Assembly: GCA_017893485.1 (NCBI GenBank)
Contig: CM030364.1
Span: 201,903,292 to 201,967,291 of the forward strand
From: Hemerocallis citrina
Taxonomy: Eukaryota > Streptophyta > Magnoliopsida > Asparagales > Asphodelaceae
DNA length: 64,000 nucleotides
Direction: 5' to 3'
Program-made: the position numbers and the translations under genes
Notes under the pieces: generated by a model
Databases searched by the model: none
What the model saw: only the letters and a program-made list of their open reading frames with translations
What the model was told of the DNA's origin: nothing
Shown here: piece after piece, positions 46,791-58,960 of the stretch
Layout of the letters: every line of letters begins with the position of its first letter
How positions within the stretch are numbered: position 1 is the first letter of the stretch

Positions 46791-48899
46791 TTCAGAATTA
46801 ATTTATATACAAGAAGAAGTAGAAATTTATAACGCCTTAGAAGTGTAACACTCCGAATTCCAAATAAGACTAAATTCAAAGTTCCACAGGATCTTTACAC
46901 TTCACTTCGTACAATTTTACAAGGAATTTAAAACATATATTTACATCAGTCTTTTTACATCAACACGCCGCAGAATAAATAAAATACAACAATGATAAAT
47001 GTACAATTGTAACAGCTTTAGCATCTAAGTAATCATCAGCAACAAATTCATCTTTATATCTTCATGTAAACTTCAAGTCCTGCATATAAAATTGTGGGCA
47101 CGTTAGTTGCTTACAACCGACGAAATATTATACATGGCCATCCTCGCTATGCCGAACAATATAACGATTCTTAAACACTTTAGCAAACACAAACTTGATC
47201 ACAAAACAAAACTAAAGAGGGACTATCCTATTGATGTCGTAGGTGCTGTGCACTTAATCCTTAATGTAGTTATTTTTATTAAATGACACTAATGCACACT
47301 TGTTCGGATTTTATGCATCCCATACTACATAGGTTCGAGGGCAAGCCCTTAATCATTCTTCATCTTGTAGGGTTCAATCCCTCGCCATGATTTAAACTAT
47401 TACGGTAACTACGGTAAGTATTTTAGATGTTCTATGATTTACGAACCCATGTCCAAACAGTCTGGAGGAGAATTCCATGTCATGACATGACTCATCATGT
47501 AGACAACCTATGGACAATTCAGCCTCCGTCATGGAACAGTGACACCACCCGTAGTTACCAAACACCCCACAAGCGTCGCCACGGTCCCGATAATTCTGGA
47601 GATATATTCACGTCATGACATGATGCATCATGTAGACAGTCTGCGAACACTCTCACACCGTAGATCCGAGGTCCTCATACTTGTGTTTTTCTCTTACTTT
47701 CATCACATCTCCACTATAGTGTAGTCCTTACAATTTAATTTGATTTAAAAGAAAATCATCACAACCTAGAGCTAGCTTACCCTACCGGACTTAAACCAAA
47801 ACAAAAGAGACCATCAGCCTACCTGGCTACTTCTTAAGAGATGCTCAACCCATACTGGTTAGCTCTCAAATTCATTAATAAAAATTGCCGGTCGCTAGGG
47901 TCTCGCCTAGCCTCTAGATTCCAACAACTATCTCTTTCTAGAGATCAACAATATTTCATATTCAATCTCAAAATAATCTTTCGATTTCTTTATTCATCTC
48001 TCTTTCTCAATGAGAATATTTCTTTATAATCTCATAACATGAAAACAATTCAATTCAATTCCTTTATCAATTTAATCATTCATAACATTGTGTGAAATAA
48101 CAAATAATTTTAATCAAGTATTAATAATCATAAAATCTCATATTTATCCTTACTCAACTGTTACATGTCAAAAATCAAATCCGAAACTCAAGAAAATCAT
48201 CGGCCAGGACAGTTACAGTCAACTGTTAAAAGTGGCCAGTCGACTGTCCTGTGAAAGTTCAAAGCTCAAGAAATCATCAGTCAGGACAGTAACAGCCGAC
48301 TGTTGAGAAATGATCAGTCGACTGTCCTGCGAAAATTTAAAACTCGAGAACCAATAGTTAAAACAGTGACAGTCGACTATTGAAACATAGTCAGTTAACT
48401 GTCCTGCGAGGATTTAAAACTCGAGGACCAACAGTCAAGACAGTGACAGTCGACTGTTGAAACATAGCCAGTCGACTGTCCTGCAAACTAAAATTCGAAA
48501 TTCAGTACCTGACAATTGACTGTCGACTCTAATTCGGTCGACTGTCGATTGTACCCGGTTGCAGTTAAAGTGGATCATGAATATATTTTCGATATTGAAA
48601 AGCAACGATAACTTCTTCACAATATGGCACTACGATTATCACAAGGATTGTTTTCTTATTTTCTTTTATTTCTACAAACATTTCTAGGACATAATTCCCT
48701 TTATCACACTAGTGTTACATTAATTAAAATACCACATAACCAATATTTCAATAAATCAACTAGCCAGTTGCCAACATATATTCTACATCTAGCATGGTTC
48801 AAAATTCATATTTTCATAGTAACATGATAATTCTAATGTAGCAAATCACAATTTATAGCAACTATCAAACAATTCATCAAGCATTCACTTTTTTTTTTG

Positions 48900-49899
48900 A
48901 TGAACCGGATAGGGTCCTAACGACCCCAGCCATCAGAATTTCATAATATAAAAGAATAAATCGTCAGTTACAAACAATTTTACAAGCTGTAAAATGATCA
49001 CAAACAATACGCAAGGAAATCAACAATAATAGAGATAAACACCGACTACACAGAAAATAGCAATAGAGAAGTAAAATGCCAGATCAGGATAAAAGCCCCA
49101 GTCGCAGCCAAATGCGCTGAGCTCCCAGAGACGATGATGGAGAAAACAACCGCCTCAGCCACCAAAACTGCAACCCGAAACGTTTCTCCACGCCCTTGAC
49201 CTGGAGAAGCACTCCGACAGCCAAAAGATGGGGAAGCAACGCACAAGGTTAGGCTCCAGCAACTGGAAAAGAGCCTGATCAAACAATACAACGCAAGCAA
49301 ACAAAGCAACATCCATAATAAAACAACCAAAAGGGATCAGTAAGGCTCAGGAGCGATCCAGGGACAGAAGCGCAATGCCGAAGCGGCGCAATCAAAAAGA
49401 ATAGACCATCAGAAGATATGGTCGAACAGGATATACAGAAATCATCCCACCAAGAGTGGAACAAAGAAAGCCTATAGCTTAAACACAACAACATAAAAAG
49501 TCAGACACTGAGAATTAGCCAAACATCAAACACCCAGCAGCACTAAAGTTAAAAGCCTGGTGAGGATAGAAACATCTGATATGAAACCATCCCTTTAAAG
49601 GGAGTACAAAAAAGAAGGGCGTCCATAATCGCATCAAAAAACTGATGATAGAAAGCATCAGTAACCCAAAAAGAACATCATAACGTTAATAGCATTAGAA
49701 AAGAAATAAACCACTGCCAGAGCAAGCAAAAAACTAGAGCTACCGCTCATAAAAGGAATCCCAAACATGTGGCATGAACCTCCAGGAACGCACAAAAACT
49801 GATCTGGCAACTGCACATGAAAGCAGGGTTCAAGTCTGCAAAAAGGAGGGAGAAGGGTAATGTTAAAAAAATAATCAAAAGCAGAAAAGTGCAGGCGAA
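48900..49899 (-). other. LINE 3' untranslated region
   Basis: About 1 kb between the ORF2 stop and the tail. No conserved domain. Short ORFs on both strands are unsupported. Confidence 0.7.
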
Positions 49900-52800
49900 C
49901 TATAAGCTTTGAAGAGTACTAAGACAGAGGAAAGCGTCTACTAAATGATAAGCAGGAATTATAAAATCAGTAGGTTTCAGTTTCGACGACCAGAGTTTGA
50001 AAAGAAACAAAAAATCATCAATCATAGTGAGACTAGAGTTCCTGCGATTCTGGAACAAGATGGCATTCCTCTCTTTCCAAATAATCCATATAATGATATG
50101 AATCGACAGCATCCAAATTTTACTGAACTGAGGGTTCGAAGGCTTAGAACTCCAACAAGAAGATAAATCAGGGGGAATAGCACCTGTGTCCCAAGCCAAA
50201 GCGCATATTTTCCACAACGGGAGGACACTAGAGCATTGAGTAAAGAGATGATCCGCATCCTCAGAATGCTGGGTGCACAGTGCACAAAGTTGACCCCAAG
50301 CTAAATTCCTTTTGTTAAGGATATCGACCGTGAGAAGCTTATAATTAAAGGCAAGCCAAGAGTTGATAATCACTTTAAGAGGCGCCGAGATATCCCAGAA
50401 GAATTTAGCTACTGGAGATCTAACCCCTCTAGAGTTAAGGAATTTATAAAAGGATTTAACAGAAAACGAGCCCGAGGTTGACCATCGCCAACCGATGCCC
50501 TCTGAAGACTTCCATTCAAAATTATTGAGCAAAGAAATGAGCTCATCAAAGGCCTCAGCCAATGATTGGGGAAGATCAATCGAGAAAGGTATAAACCAGA
50601 AGCGATTATTGTCGATCAGGACAAAAGAATCCTCGATGGACGCCATCGGGTAAACCGCCAAATTAAAGAGAGAGGGGAAAGCCGTGGCTAGCGTGGTGTT
50701 ACCAATCCAAAGATCAGACCAAAATTTAGCTCTTGACCCGTCATGGCAAATACGATAAGTACCACATTGAAAAGCGGAGGCAGCCTTCCAAATACCCTTC
50801 CAAAAGGGGGAAGCGATGCGACAAGTTGACTCGGGAAATTCCCACCATTGGGGCGCGTTAGGGCGATAACCCCTAACTAACTTAATCCATGGTAAATGAT
50901 CATGGTTATGGAATTTCCACAACCATTTACCTAAAAGAGCAATGTTATGATCGCGAAGGTCCAGAACACCGAGGCCCCCTTCCTCTTTGGAGGAACAGAT
51001 CAGTTTCCACTGGCACAGATGGGAACCTGGTTTAAAGGAGGAAGAACCGTTCCAAAAAAAGTTACTACGAATTTGATCAATCCTTTTGATCACCCAGGAG
51101 GGTAAATAGTAGAAAGACATAAGATAAAGGGGCATGGCTGAAATCACAGAGTTAATAAGAGTCAGCCTCCCAGCTCTAGACAGAAGTTTACTGGACCAAA
51201 CATTAAGCCTAGACTCAACTTTGTCTACCAGAGGGAGCCAATCCGATCTATGCAGCTTACCCCAGCGAAGGGGGACGCCCAGATAAGTAATCGGGAAGGA
51301 GGCTACTGGGCAGTTAAAAAAGTTGGAAACTTCCTCTTGGCGATTGGGCGATCCACCTAACCAGAGAACGAAAGATTTTTGGAAGTTAATCGATAAACCA
51401 GAAGCCATCTCAAAACAGTAGAGGAGAAGCTTGAGGTTACGAAGAGAGTGAGTATTAGGTTTGGTGAAAATAATCGTGTCGTCCGCATATTGAAGGTTGA
51501 GCACTCCCTCAAAGAAGGGGGAGCTGCCCAGACCTTCAATCATGTTTAGATTCCAAGCATTCCTGAGAAGTCTGCTAAAAACGTCAGCTACAAGGGAGAA
51601 GAGGAGTGAAGATAGGGGGTCTCCTTGACGGAGCCCACATTTGAGTTTGAATTTGTGACCTTCCGTCCCATTGATAAAAATGGATGACGTGCCTGAATAT
51701 AAACTTGATTTGATCCAAGCAATCCATTTGGGACCGAATCCACGAAAGATAAGAATGTCTAACAAGAAATTCCAATTAACATTGTCGTAAGCTTTTTGGA
51801 AATCAGGCTTAAGGAGAATGCCCTCCGCTTGGGTTATATGACAATGGGAAATAATTTCCTGAGCCGAGGCTACACTTGATAAATCCCGACTGAACCGAGT
51901 CAATCATCGGAGAAATTATAGCACTCAATTTGGAAGAAAGAACTTTCATAATTATTTTGAAAGAAGTGTTGATGAGGCTGATAGGTCTGAACTTAGAGAC
52001 TAGATGAGCCCCAATAAACTTAGGAATAAGAACAATGTGGGCATAATTGATACGGTCGAAAGAAAAGGACCCTTGATGAAGATCCTAAAACATTTTGAGA
52101 AGGTCTGCCTTAAGTAGATCCCAAAATTTTTGGAAAAAGAAAGCAGGGAAACCGTCGGGCCCGGGAGCTGAATCGCTTTTTAAGGCAAATACGGCCGTTT
52201 TGATCTCCTCGAGAGAGAAAGGGGCTTCGAGGGAAGAAAGATCATGCTGTTGGAGACCATAAAGTTGGACCCAATCGAGCTCGATCATACGATGCTTCTT
52301 AGTACCAATAAGATTTTTGTAGAATGAAAGAAATTCCCGATGAATGGATTCATCTGTCGAAAGGTCCACACCCTGAGCAGAGATGGAGGAAATTCGGTTG
52401 CAACGTTGTCTATGGAAAGCAAAGTTATAAAAAAATGCAGTATTAGCATCACCCTCCTTGATCCAGTTGACACGAGCTCTTTGAGCCCATTTAAGATGAT
52501 CCTGATGAAGAATGTCCTCATATTCAAGCTTGCAAGATCGGCATTCCGATCTACAAGACTCAGATATGGGCCCAAACTCTTCCATCCTATCGATGGAAGC
52601 AATGGTGTGCAACAGAAAATTCTTAAGGAAATTGGTGTTGCTTTGCCTCTCTGATCTCCATATTTTGCAACCGTGCTTAATAGCGTGAAGCTTGAGCAGG
52701 ATGTTACCTAACCCGGAAGATCCGGAAACCGAAGCAAGACATTCAGAAACAAGATTAATGAACAGTTGATCTTGGAGCCAAAACTTTTCAAAACGGAATT

Positions 52801-53521
52801 TATGCTTGAAGTTGAAACAGAAATTAGCATGAAGCAAGATAGGAATATGATCAGATGAGGGATTGGGAAGAGCCTGGACGAAAGATTGCTGAAATTTCAT
52901 CAACCAAGAGTGTGAGACCAAAAAACGATCAAGTTTGGCAAGAATAGGGAGATCACGTTGGTTAGACCAAGTGAAGGCCCTACCAGAAATAGGTAAATCC
53001 GTTAATTGAAGATTACGGATACAATCGTTAAAAAGGCCCGATTGTAACATGGAAACGACCTGATTAGATCTTTCAGAAGCAAAACGGGTCACATTAAAAT
53101 CCCCGCAAAAGAAACAGAGATCAGAGGAAAATTGCTGTAAAGAAGAGAATTCATTCCAAAATAATGGTCGCCTATCGGGAGAGGAGGGGCCGTAAACCGA
53201 GATGACGGTAAGCGGGCAATTGAACGCAGACCAATGGAGCTTAACGATTAAGAAAAAGTTCAAACGCTGAACAGAAATAAGGGAGAAAAGGGCCTCCTTG
53301 AACCCAAAGAGAATACCTCCTCTAGATCCAATAGCATCCAATGAGATCCATCTAGAGATAATGGATCCCCCTAAGGAGCGAAAGATCGCAGTAGAGGGGG
53401 CTTCCAGTTTGGATTCTTGGATAGAAATAAGATCGCAGTGAGATGACGAGATCAAATCAAAAACCGCCCTACGCTTGGAAGGGCAGTGCAAACCACGAAT
53501 GTTCCAGGACACACTAATCAT
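49900..53521 (-). pseudogene. LINE ORF2: endonuclease, reverse transcriptase, zf-RVT
   Basis: ORF2 nicks DNA and primes reverse transcription at the nick. The ORF at 53521-52085 holds the APE-type endonuclease: ISVSWNIRG, SIQESK, VYGPSS, CGDFNV, SSDHIPIL, then the RT start SAPGPDGFPAFFFQKFW. An in-frame stop follows LLKMF at about 52086, and a frameshift lies near 51880 after a QSGF stretch. The ORF at 51903-49900 (667 codons) holds RT: DFQKAYD, GLRQGDPLS and the catalytic LQYADDT, then the thumb and a zf-RVT region (FFWDISAPLKV, CALCTQHSEDADHLF). Catalytic residues are kept. Only one stop and one frameshift separate it from an intact frame. Its ATG overlaps the ORF1 stop by 8 nt. Confidence 0.95.
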
Positions 53522-55976
53522 TGGATGAACGGAACTCCTTAACTCTAGAAAATTCTTTCTTCCTAAGAGAACGAATACGAGGTGAGTCCAATGGGTCTAT
53601 AAGAAACCCGAGATCTTGTGCAGAATAAGCAAGCTCCGAGTTGGAGAGGGAGTCGAAGATGGGAACAAAAATGGAACCTAACTGATGGGAAGTGATGGGG
53701 GAGGAGTGGGCCGGCTGCAACTGACTCAGCGCTACACTGGGGGAGCTATTATTACCAGGCAATCCTGATAAGACAGATAGACGAGAATTTTTAGCCTTAA
53801 TGCGCGCGCTCGACCTAATGAAGCGAGGTTTAGGAAGAGAGGAAAGGGAGTTAATAGATGGAGAGACCTCCTCCTCCTGAGTGGAAGAGAGTCTCCCGGA
53901 ACACTCCTCCAATATGATAGACGAAGGAGAGAGAGCTGAGACATCAGCCTTATTAACAGAAAAAGAGGAGAAAAGATTAACCGGCTGAGAAAGACAGAGA
54001 GGGGAGGATACCAATAAGACTCGGGCTTTCGCCGCGAGATAATTGGAAGTCCATTTAAGAGATGCGAGAGTGAACGATGCTTTCCCACTTGAGGGCCGAA
54101 AGCAAAGGAAAAAAGAGCAATCTATACTTAAAAAAAATGAATGAAACAATTTGAAAACAGCAACCGCAACTAAGTAAACACAATCAACAGAAAGCTGAAA
54201 ATAAAAGACATCGAGTACCTTTTGAGTAGGGCCACACGCCAGCTCCGCCTCTTCCTCCGATAAGAGGGAGTCCTGCTCAATCCAAGCTGTCCCTTTGGAA
54301 GGCAGGGAAGTAGAAGGCTTGGACGAAGAGAAAGCAGGGTCCGACTTCTTCGGAGTGGGAAAATGCGCGAGCTGTTGGAAAAGCTCCCAATCTGACTTAA
54401 AGTACGGATTAACTTCCCAAGCTGGCCACGGAGAAGAAGATTTCTTTTCCTTAGCAATAAGAGAAGGCGACTCCACCACAGGAGCGGTAGTAGAGAAAAT
54501 AGGCTGAGTGGCAGCAGAGAGCGAGGGAGTGACTGAGGACGAAGCATTAGTACCAACCTTAGAATGATGGCGATCAGGATTGATCCAAACCAAATTGGGA
54601 GATTTGGATGGCGAGATTTTGGGGATGGAGGGACGAGATGGTGGCTTGTAAGGAAAGGGACGTTTGCTGCGCGAAGCTCCAGCACCACTTGGTTTCACAA
54701 TTGGGACTTTGGACTTAGAAGAAGAAGAAGCACCTGGATGGAACGATGATGAGAGATCAGCCTCAAGAGGTGAGGACTTAGAACTGGGAAGAGGAATAGG
54801 TGGTCCCAGGCTTCCAGACTTGATGTCCTGATAAAGAACCGAAACGGGAAAAGAAGAAATACCGTCCGTGAGATAGAACGCTTCAATACGCTCCGAAGAG
54901 CAGTGGCAACGGAAAATAGCCTCAATTTGAAGACTACCAGAGGCCAATCTGGACTTAGACGAAATGCTAACGATCTCTCCCACACACTTGGCCATCTCTC
55001 CGACCAGACGGAGGGAATCGCAGAAAGGAGGAAGACCCACCAGCGAGACCTTAGTGTCAGGAAGACCAAGTTCCTTAGAAGAAGAAGGAGGAATCTTAAC
55101 CCATTGCCGCACCGCTAAAGAGATGGTGCCTATAGACAGCGATTGATTCGCAATAAGATCCTCCAGAATCTTAGAAGAGGGGCAATGAATGACCAAGTCA
55201 CCATTAGAACAGTTATAGAGCACCCAGTCCCAATCCGTAACATTACAATAGTTGCTAAGGAACGAATTGACAGTGTAGAAAGGAACCGTTCCTCCCGAAA
55301 AAGCAATCGCACCAAAACTACCAAAATAAGCAAGGCGATCAGATAACTCAGATTTGGGAAGGAACACCTGAGTAATAGGAAGCTTGGCAGGGCGAGAATG
55401 CTGAGACGATAGATCCAGAGGGGGGGAGGACTGACAGTCTTAAGCACCTCCGATGAGGGAGTGGGAAGCAAGGGGGGTTGGATGGAGACGGCTGCTTCTG
55501 AGGTTTGGGTGGTTTGGAAGATGGCAATTGACAGCGGGGAGAAGAGAGATCCAAAGCATTAACAACATGCTCCGCTATAGGCACTCCTATGGGGAGTCCA
55601 AGGATCTTTTGGAGAGCAAAACAGCGCTGTTTGGCGTGGCCAGACTTGTTACAAAAGAGACACCTCATCTTATTGGGGCAGTCTAGCTTCAAATGACCTC
55701 TCAGAAGACACCGAAAGCAAACAGGTAAGAAACCACGGTGCTGGGAGGGAGAATTGAGAGAACTAGATGAGGAGAATAGGGAGATGAGCGGGAAAGGGGA
55801 GATGAGAAGGATGGTGGAAGCTTCGAGTGAAGGGGCTTAATACAAGCCAGCTCCGAAGGCCCAGTAAAGGGCGCTAACGGAAGCAAAATATTTTGGGGGA
55901 TAACTTTGTTTTTTTTCTTTTTTTTAACCACCTCTACCCACGATAGGTCCATGGGCCACAAACTAAAACGGACCAC
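53514..55976 (-). pseudogene. LINE ORF1: CCHC and DUF4283-like RNA-binding protein
   Basis: ORF1 coats LINE RNA. The first ORF (55976-55701) starts MVRFSLWPMDLSWVEVVKKKK. After a frameshift near 55720 come two zinc knuckles, CFRCLLRGHLKLDC and CLFCNKSGHAKQRC (about 55690-55620). A second frameshift, at a C6-7 run near 55422, leads to a 617-codon ORF (55367-53514) with an RRM/DUF4283-like region (WVKIPPSS, VSLVGLPPFCDSLRLVGEMA, CVGEIVSIS), then a Ser/Pro-rich tail ending EFRSSND. Placing the knuckles before the RNA-binding region is known from some plant LINEs. Two indels make this copy defective. Confidence 0.85.
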
Positions 55977-57097
55977 CTACCAGAAAAACAGAGAGGGGAG
56001 AACACGAATAGATGAAACCCTGGAGAAGAAAAGATCCAAGAACTTAACAACGCCGGTAGAAATCGACGGTAAGCTCAAGCACTTAAGCGGGGAAATAACA
56101 AAATCCCAAAAAGCTGGGTAAGAGCAAAATCAAGAAAGAAAGAATATACCCCTTAGTAAAATAGCGCAAGAACGAGAATGCATCAATAGGAGTACAATAC
56201 GGTGCAGCTAGAGAATCTGCACACAAGAAGCTCGACAGGATAAGGGAAACCCAATGCAAAGTCCAGTACTCAGCAGAAAGGAGAGAGAAAATCTCTATCC
56301 AGGCGACTAAACACAACCGCAGTGCGAAGAAAAACAATGCAACAAAACGAGCCCAATCCAAGCAACAAAACACCTAGGAGAGAAAAATAACACAAAAAGA
56401 GGCAATAGGGAAGAGAAGGAACTTACAGTGCTTTGGAGGCCAATACCTGTTGGGAGATCCTCTGACGCTAACAGGCGCGGGGGGAAAAAGCCAGGATCCG
56501 CCGCCCGACTGAACGAGGACCAGATGGATCTAGCGACGAGAAGAAGCAGACGAGGCGAACAACGCGAAGCCAATCTCTAAACCAGCAGCGGAGGGACAAG
56601 AGGCAACCGCTGGAAGCATGCCACGGCGAAGGGAGAAGGGAAGAAGGAGCAAAAGAGCGAAAAAGAGCAAGACTAAATCCGCTAAAAGGGTATGTGGAGA
56701 AGAGAGAGAGGAACGGATTTAAAGAATGGAAGAGGGGGATTGGATGGATAAAATGCGCAGATCTGAGCGATGAAGGAAGAAGGGAAGAGCGTTGAGGGAG
56801 CCTTTGTGAAGAGGGGGATTGTATTGATTGTTGTTGATTATAGACTTCTTCATCAAGCATTCACTTTTACCACACTAATCAAAATTTACCAATTAAACTC
56901 TACATCAACTAGCATGCAATCTACTCCTAAATTAGAAAGAATTTAAGAAACACCCACCAAAAATGTTGATTTCTTGCAATAAAACTCCTAGAATGAGAAA
57001 CTCCTAGAAACTCCAATTTGGCTTCCTCGAATTCCGCGCACAAGGAGAAGTTCCCCATCTCCATTGCCGACCAGAGCAAGGACAGCAACATCTCCTC

Positions 57098-57797
57098 ATT
57101 TTCGGCAAAGCAACAGTAAAGGCAACTTCTATCTTCATATACTTATATATCTACGCATATAATTTGAATGGTGGAATAGAGTGGAGAAACAAAAGAGTTT
57201 GTTGGAGTTGATTTCGGCAGAGACCGCAAGAGCATCTTCTTACGCGCGCGTGTGTGTGTGTGTGTGTGTGTGTGTATGATAGAACATGTTATAGGTATAA
57301 TTAGGTAGGTATGTGAGTAGGTGGTGTAGCACAGAGGATTGGTGGATGATTTTCGGATTTGAACAGAGCAGAAAGAAAGAAAGCACCCATCTACATGAAA
57401 ATATATACACATATACTAAGGATGGTATAAGATATAGGTGTATGGAGTAGGTTGGAGTACAACAGAGAGAGACATGCTGGATGTGGTTGGCTTTCGGAAG
57501 AGTCAGAGGAGGAAGGAAAGAAAGAGGAGGAGATGTGTAAAAGAGTACAAGTATATATATACATTTATATATATGTATACACACATTTGTATGGTGAATT
57601 TTGAGTGGAGAAGCAAAGTAGTTTGGTGGACATTGATGATGGACTGATCTGGTTTCGACAGAGCAAGGGAAAGGAAAGAGAGGATGAGGAGAATGGTGAA
57701 GGGGTGTGGGGTATTTTATACAGAGCTATAGAGGTAGTTATAAAAACCACCTCCCCACTAACAACACTAACACCACTCACAAAATTCAAAATTTGTA
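57098..57797. repeat. Degenerate repeats with TG/TA tracts at the LTR end
   Basis: The phrase GTGGAGAAACAAAAGAGTTTGTTGGAG (57172) recurs changed near 57605. Similar TTTCGGCAGAG/TTTCGACAGAGCAAG phrases occur near 57210, 57490 and 57650, each close to short TA/TG runs such as (TG)n at 57249-57274. Confidence 0.55.
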
Positions 57798-57924
57798 ATG
57801 TTTCCCTCCATTCCCAAATCAGTCGGTCCCCCCCCCCTCTTCATGCATACACATGTGCACGTGCTTGCACTAGCACATACTTAACTCATACACACACACA
57901 CAGACACACATATATATATATATA

Positions 57925-58154
57925 CTAGTATAATGTACGTGTGATGCACGTCTAAAAAAAGTAAAGTCATCAAATTAGATAAATATATATTGAATAAGAA
58001 AAAAAATAGTTTATATTTGAATGTTTTCATTTGGGCTACACGTGCGGTGCAAATTTATATTTGTTGGATATAGTTTAAACGTATATTATACGTGTTTATA
58101 TAGTTACAAAGTTAGGGTTTGTTTGTTACAAACCCCAACTCTCCCATTAAAATA

Positions 58155-58155
<1 letters not shown>
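57925..58155 (-). mobile_element. Short Helitron, minus strand
   Basis: The reverse complement of the family at 37826: ends on minus with GACGTGCATCACACGTACATTATACTAG-type hairpin (57925-57950) and begins ATTTTAATGGGAGAGTTGGGG near 58155. Its TC start is lost in the (TA)n tract that follows. Confidence 0.75.

Positions 58156-58156
<1 letters not shown>

Positions 58157-58202
<46 letters not shown>
58157..58202. repeat. (TA)n microsatellite
   Basis: About 46 bp of pure TA repeat adjoining the Helitron start and the hairpin cluster. Confidence 0.95.
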
Positions 58203-58206
<4 letters not shown>

Positions 58207-58232
58207 TGATCTTCCGTTGCAAATGGGCCGGA

Positions 58233-58413
58233 ACGGGTCTGTTCGCACAGACCCGTGCGAACTTCGATCTGGACCGTTGGATCAAAGATCCAACGGTTCA
58301 GAATTTTTTTGATAAAATCTTGCCTTAACCCGTCGTTGGGAAGGACGGGTTAAGGCAAAAAAAATTTTTAAAAAAATAGCCTTAACCCGTCCTTCCCAAG
58401 AACGGGTTAAGGC
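58233..58413. repeat. Four consecutive short hairpins
   Basis: In 181 bp: ACGGGTCTG / CAGACCCGT (58233-58256), ACCGTTGGATC / GATCCAACGGT (58273-58297), GCCTTAACCCGTC / GACGGGTTAAGGC (58322-58356) and GCCTTAACCCGT / ACGGGTTAAGGC (58379-58413). The last two share stems but have inverted loops (GTTGGGA and TTCCCAA). Confidence 0.9.
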
Positions 58414-58439
58414 TATCTATATTCATTTTTATTTCCATA

Positions 58440-58960
58440 CAGTTCGTCTTCTTCGGCGATTGCTCTCTTCTTCTTTCTTCGACGAACCCAACCCAACCGG
58501 AAAAAAAACCCTAGCTCCGACATCTCCGTCCGCTCTCCCTCTTCTCTCCCAACTCCGAAGATCGAAAACCTACTCTTTGTGGAAGTCGAACTCCGACGAT
58601 CGAAACCCTAGCTTCTCTTCCCCTCTTCGATACGAAATCGAAACCCTAGTTCTCTTCCAAATCGATTGTTTGGCTTGATTTGGACCTATTTTGTAAGGTA
58701 TACACTATTTCTTTACCCCAATAATCTACATTTGTATTATTTTTTTGAATTTGTGTGTAGTAATTTATTTAGAAATTGGAAAAAAAATTATATGCGTTAG
58801 TAGATTTTAGATGTAGAATCGGGTTGACCTCAAGTATATTCAATTGCCGAATTATGTTGCTTGCATTAGTAATTTGTAGAATTAGAATTGTATATACGAA
58901 ATTAGTTAGAAACTTTTCAGTGCGGTTATGGTTGAAAACCCTGCGAACGACCGTAAAAAA
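58440..58960 (+). other. Leader- or exon-like fragment, possibly captured
   Basis: CT-rich sequence with AAACCCTAGC motifs (58507, 58605, 58640), typical of plant 5' leaders, then AT-rich, intron-like DNA from about 58695 after TTTGTAAGGT. It could be a gene fragment carried by an element. No protein homology recognised. Confidence 0.35.

Larger units (their letters stand above)
43696..46843 (-). mobile_element. Endogenous caulimovirid-like sequence (degenerate)
   Basis: Minus-strand reading keeps coding character over about 2.4 kb of non-insert sequence. From upstream to downstream: a Glu-rich repeated segment (46416-46790), a short ORF-like stretch (about 45300-45350, MTDFNYNEILQEIE), a 30K movement-protein-like ORF (44299-44817), and an acidic/Ser-rich region up to the Gypsy junction. 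Several stops and shifts are present. Plant pararetroviruses integrate only by chance repair, and such relics are common in plant genomes. Genus cannot be assigned. Capsid, protease and RT parts were not seen. A MULE-type MITE interrupts it at 45509-46233. Confidence 0.65.
48893..56848 (-). mobile_element. L1-type LINE, near full length (8 kb)
   Basis: A minus-strand LINE with a 5' leader (55980-56848), ORF1 (53514-55976), ORF2 (49900-53521), a 3' UTR (48900-49900) and a poly-A tail of at least six residues (poly-T at 48893-48898, merging with T in the target site). The 3' end is GGTTCATCAAAA on minus, usual in plant L1s. It is flanked by a 20-bp duplication (48873-48892 and 56849-56868, TTCATCAAGCATTCACTTTT). 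The perfect TSD indicates a fairly recent insertion into the Gypsy LTR. Confidence 0.96.
46844..57797 (-). mobile_element. Gypsy-type LTR split by an L1 LINE
   Basis: Starts TGTAACACTCCGAATTCC, the usual end of plant Gypsy LTRs of this group, and contains GTCGACT motifs in about ten places (48200-48550), plus GATAATTCTGGAGAT and GGTTCAATCCC phrases shared with the LTR at 38914. The LINE at 48893-56848 interrupts it; without it the LTR is about 3.0 kb. The right border near 57797 is not sharp. No internal domains are attached, so it is a solo LTR or fragment. Confidence 0.7.

Noticed and set aside
53732..55471. ORFs of 113-172 codons in other frames over LINE ORF1
   Set aside because: Shadow frames of the 617-codon ORF, which carries the recognisable domain.
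46844..57797. The idea that this LTR and the one at 38914 are the two LTRs of one Gypsy element
   Set aside because: Their ends differ (TGTAACACTCC versus TGTAGCGCCCC), sequence is only patchily similar, and a caulimovirid relic lies between.
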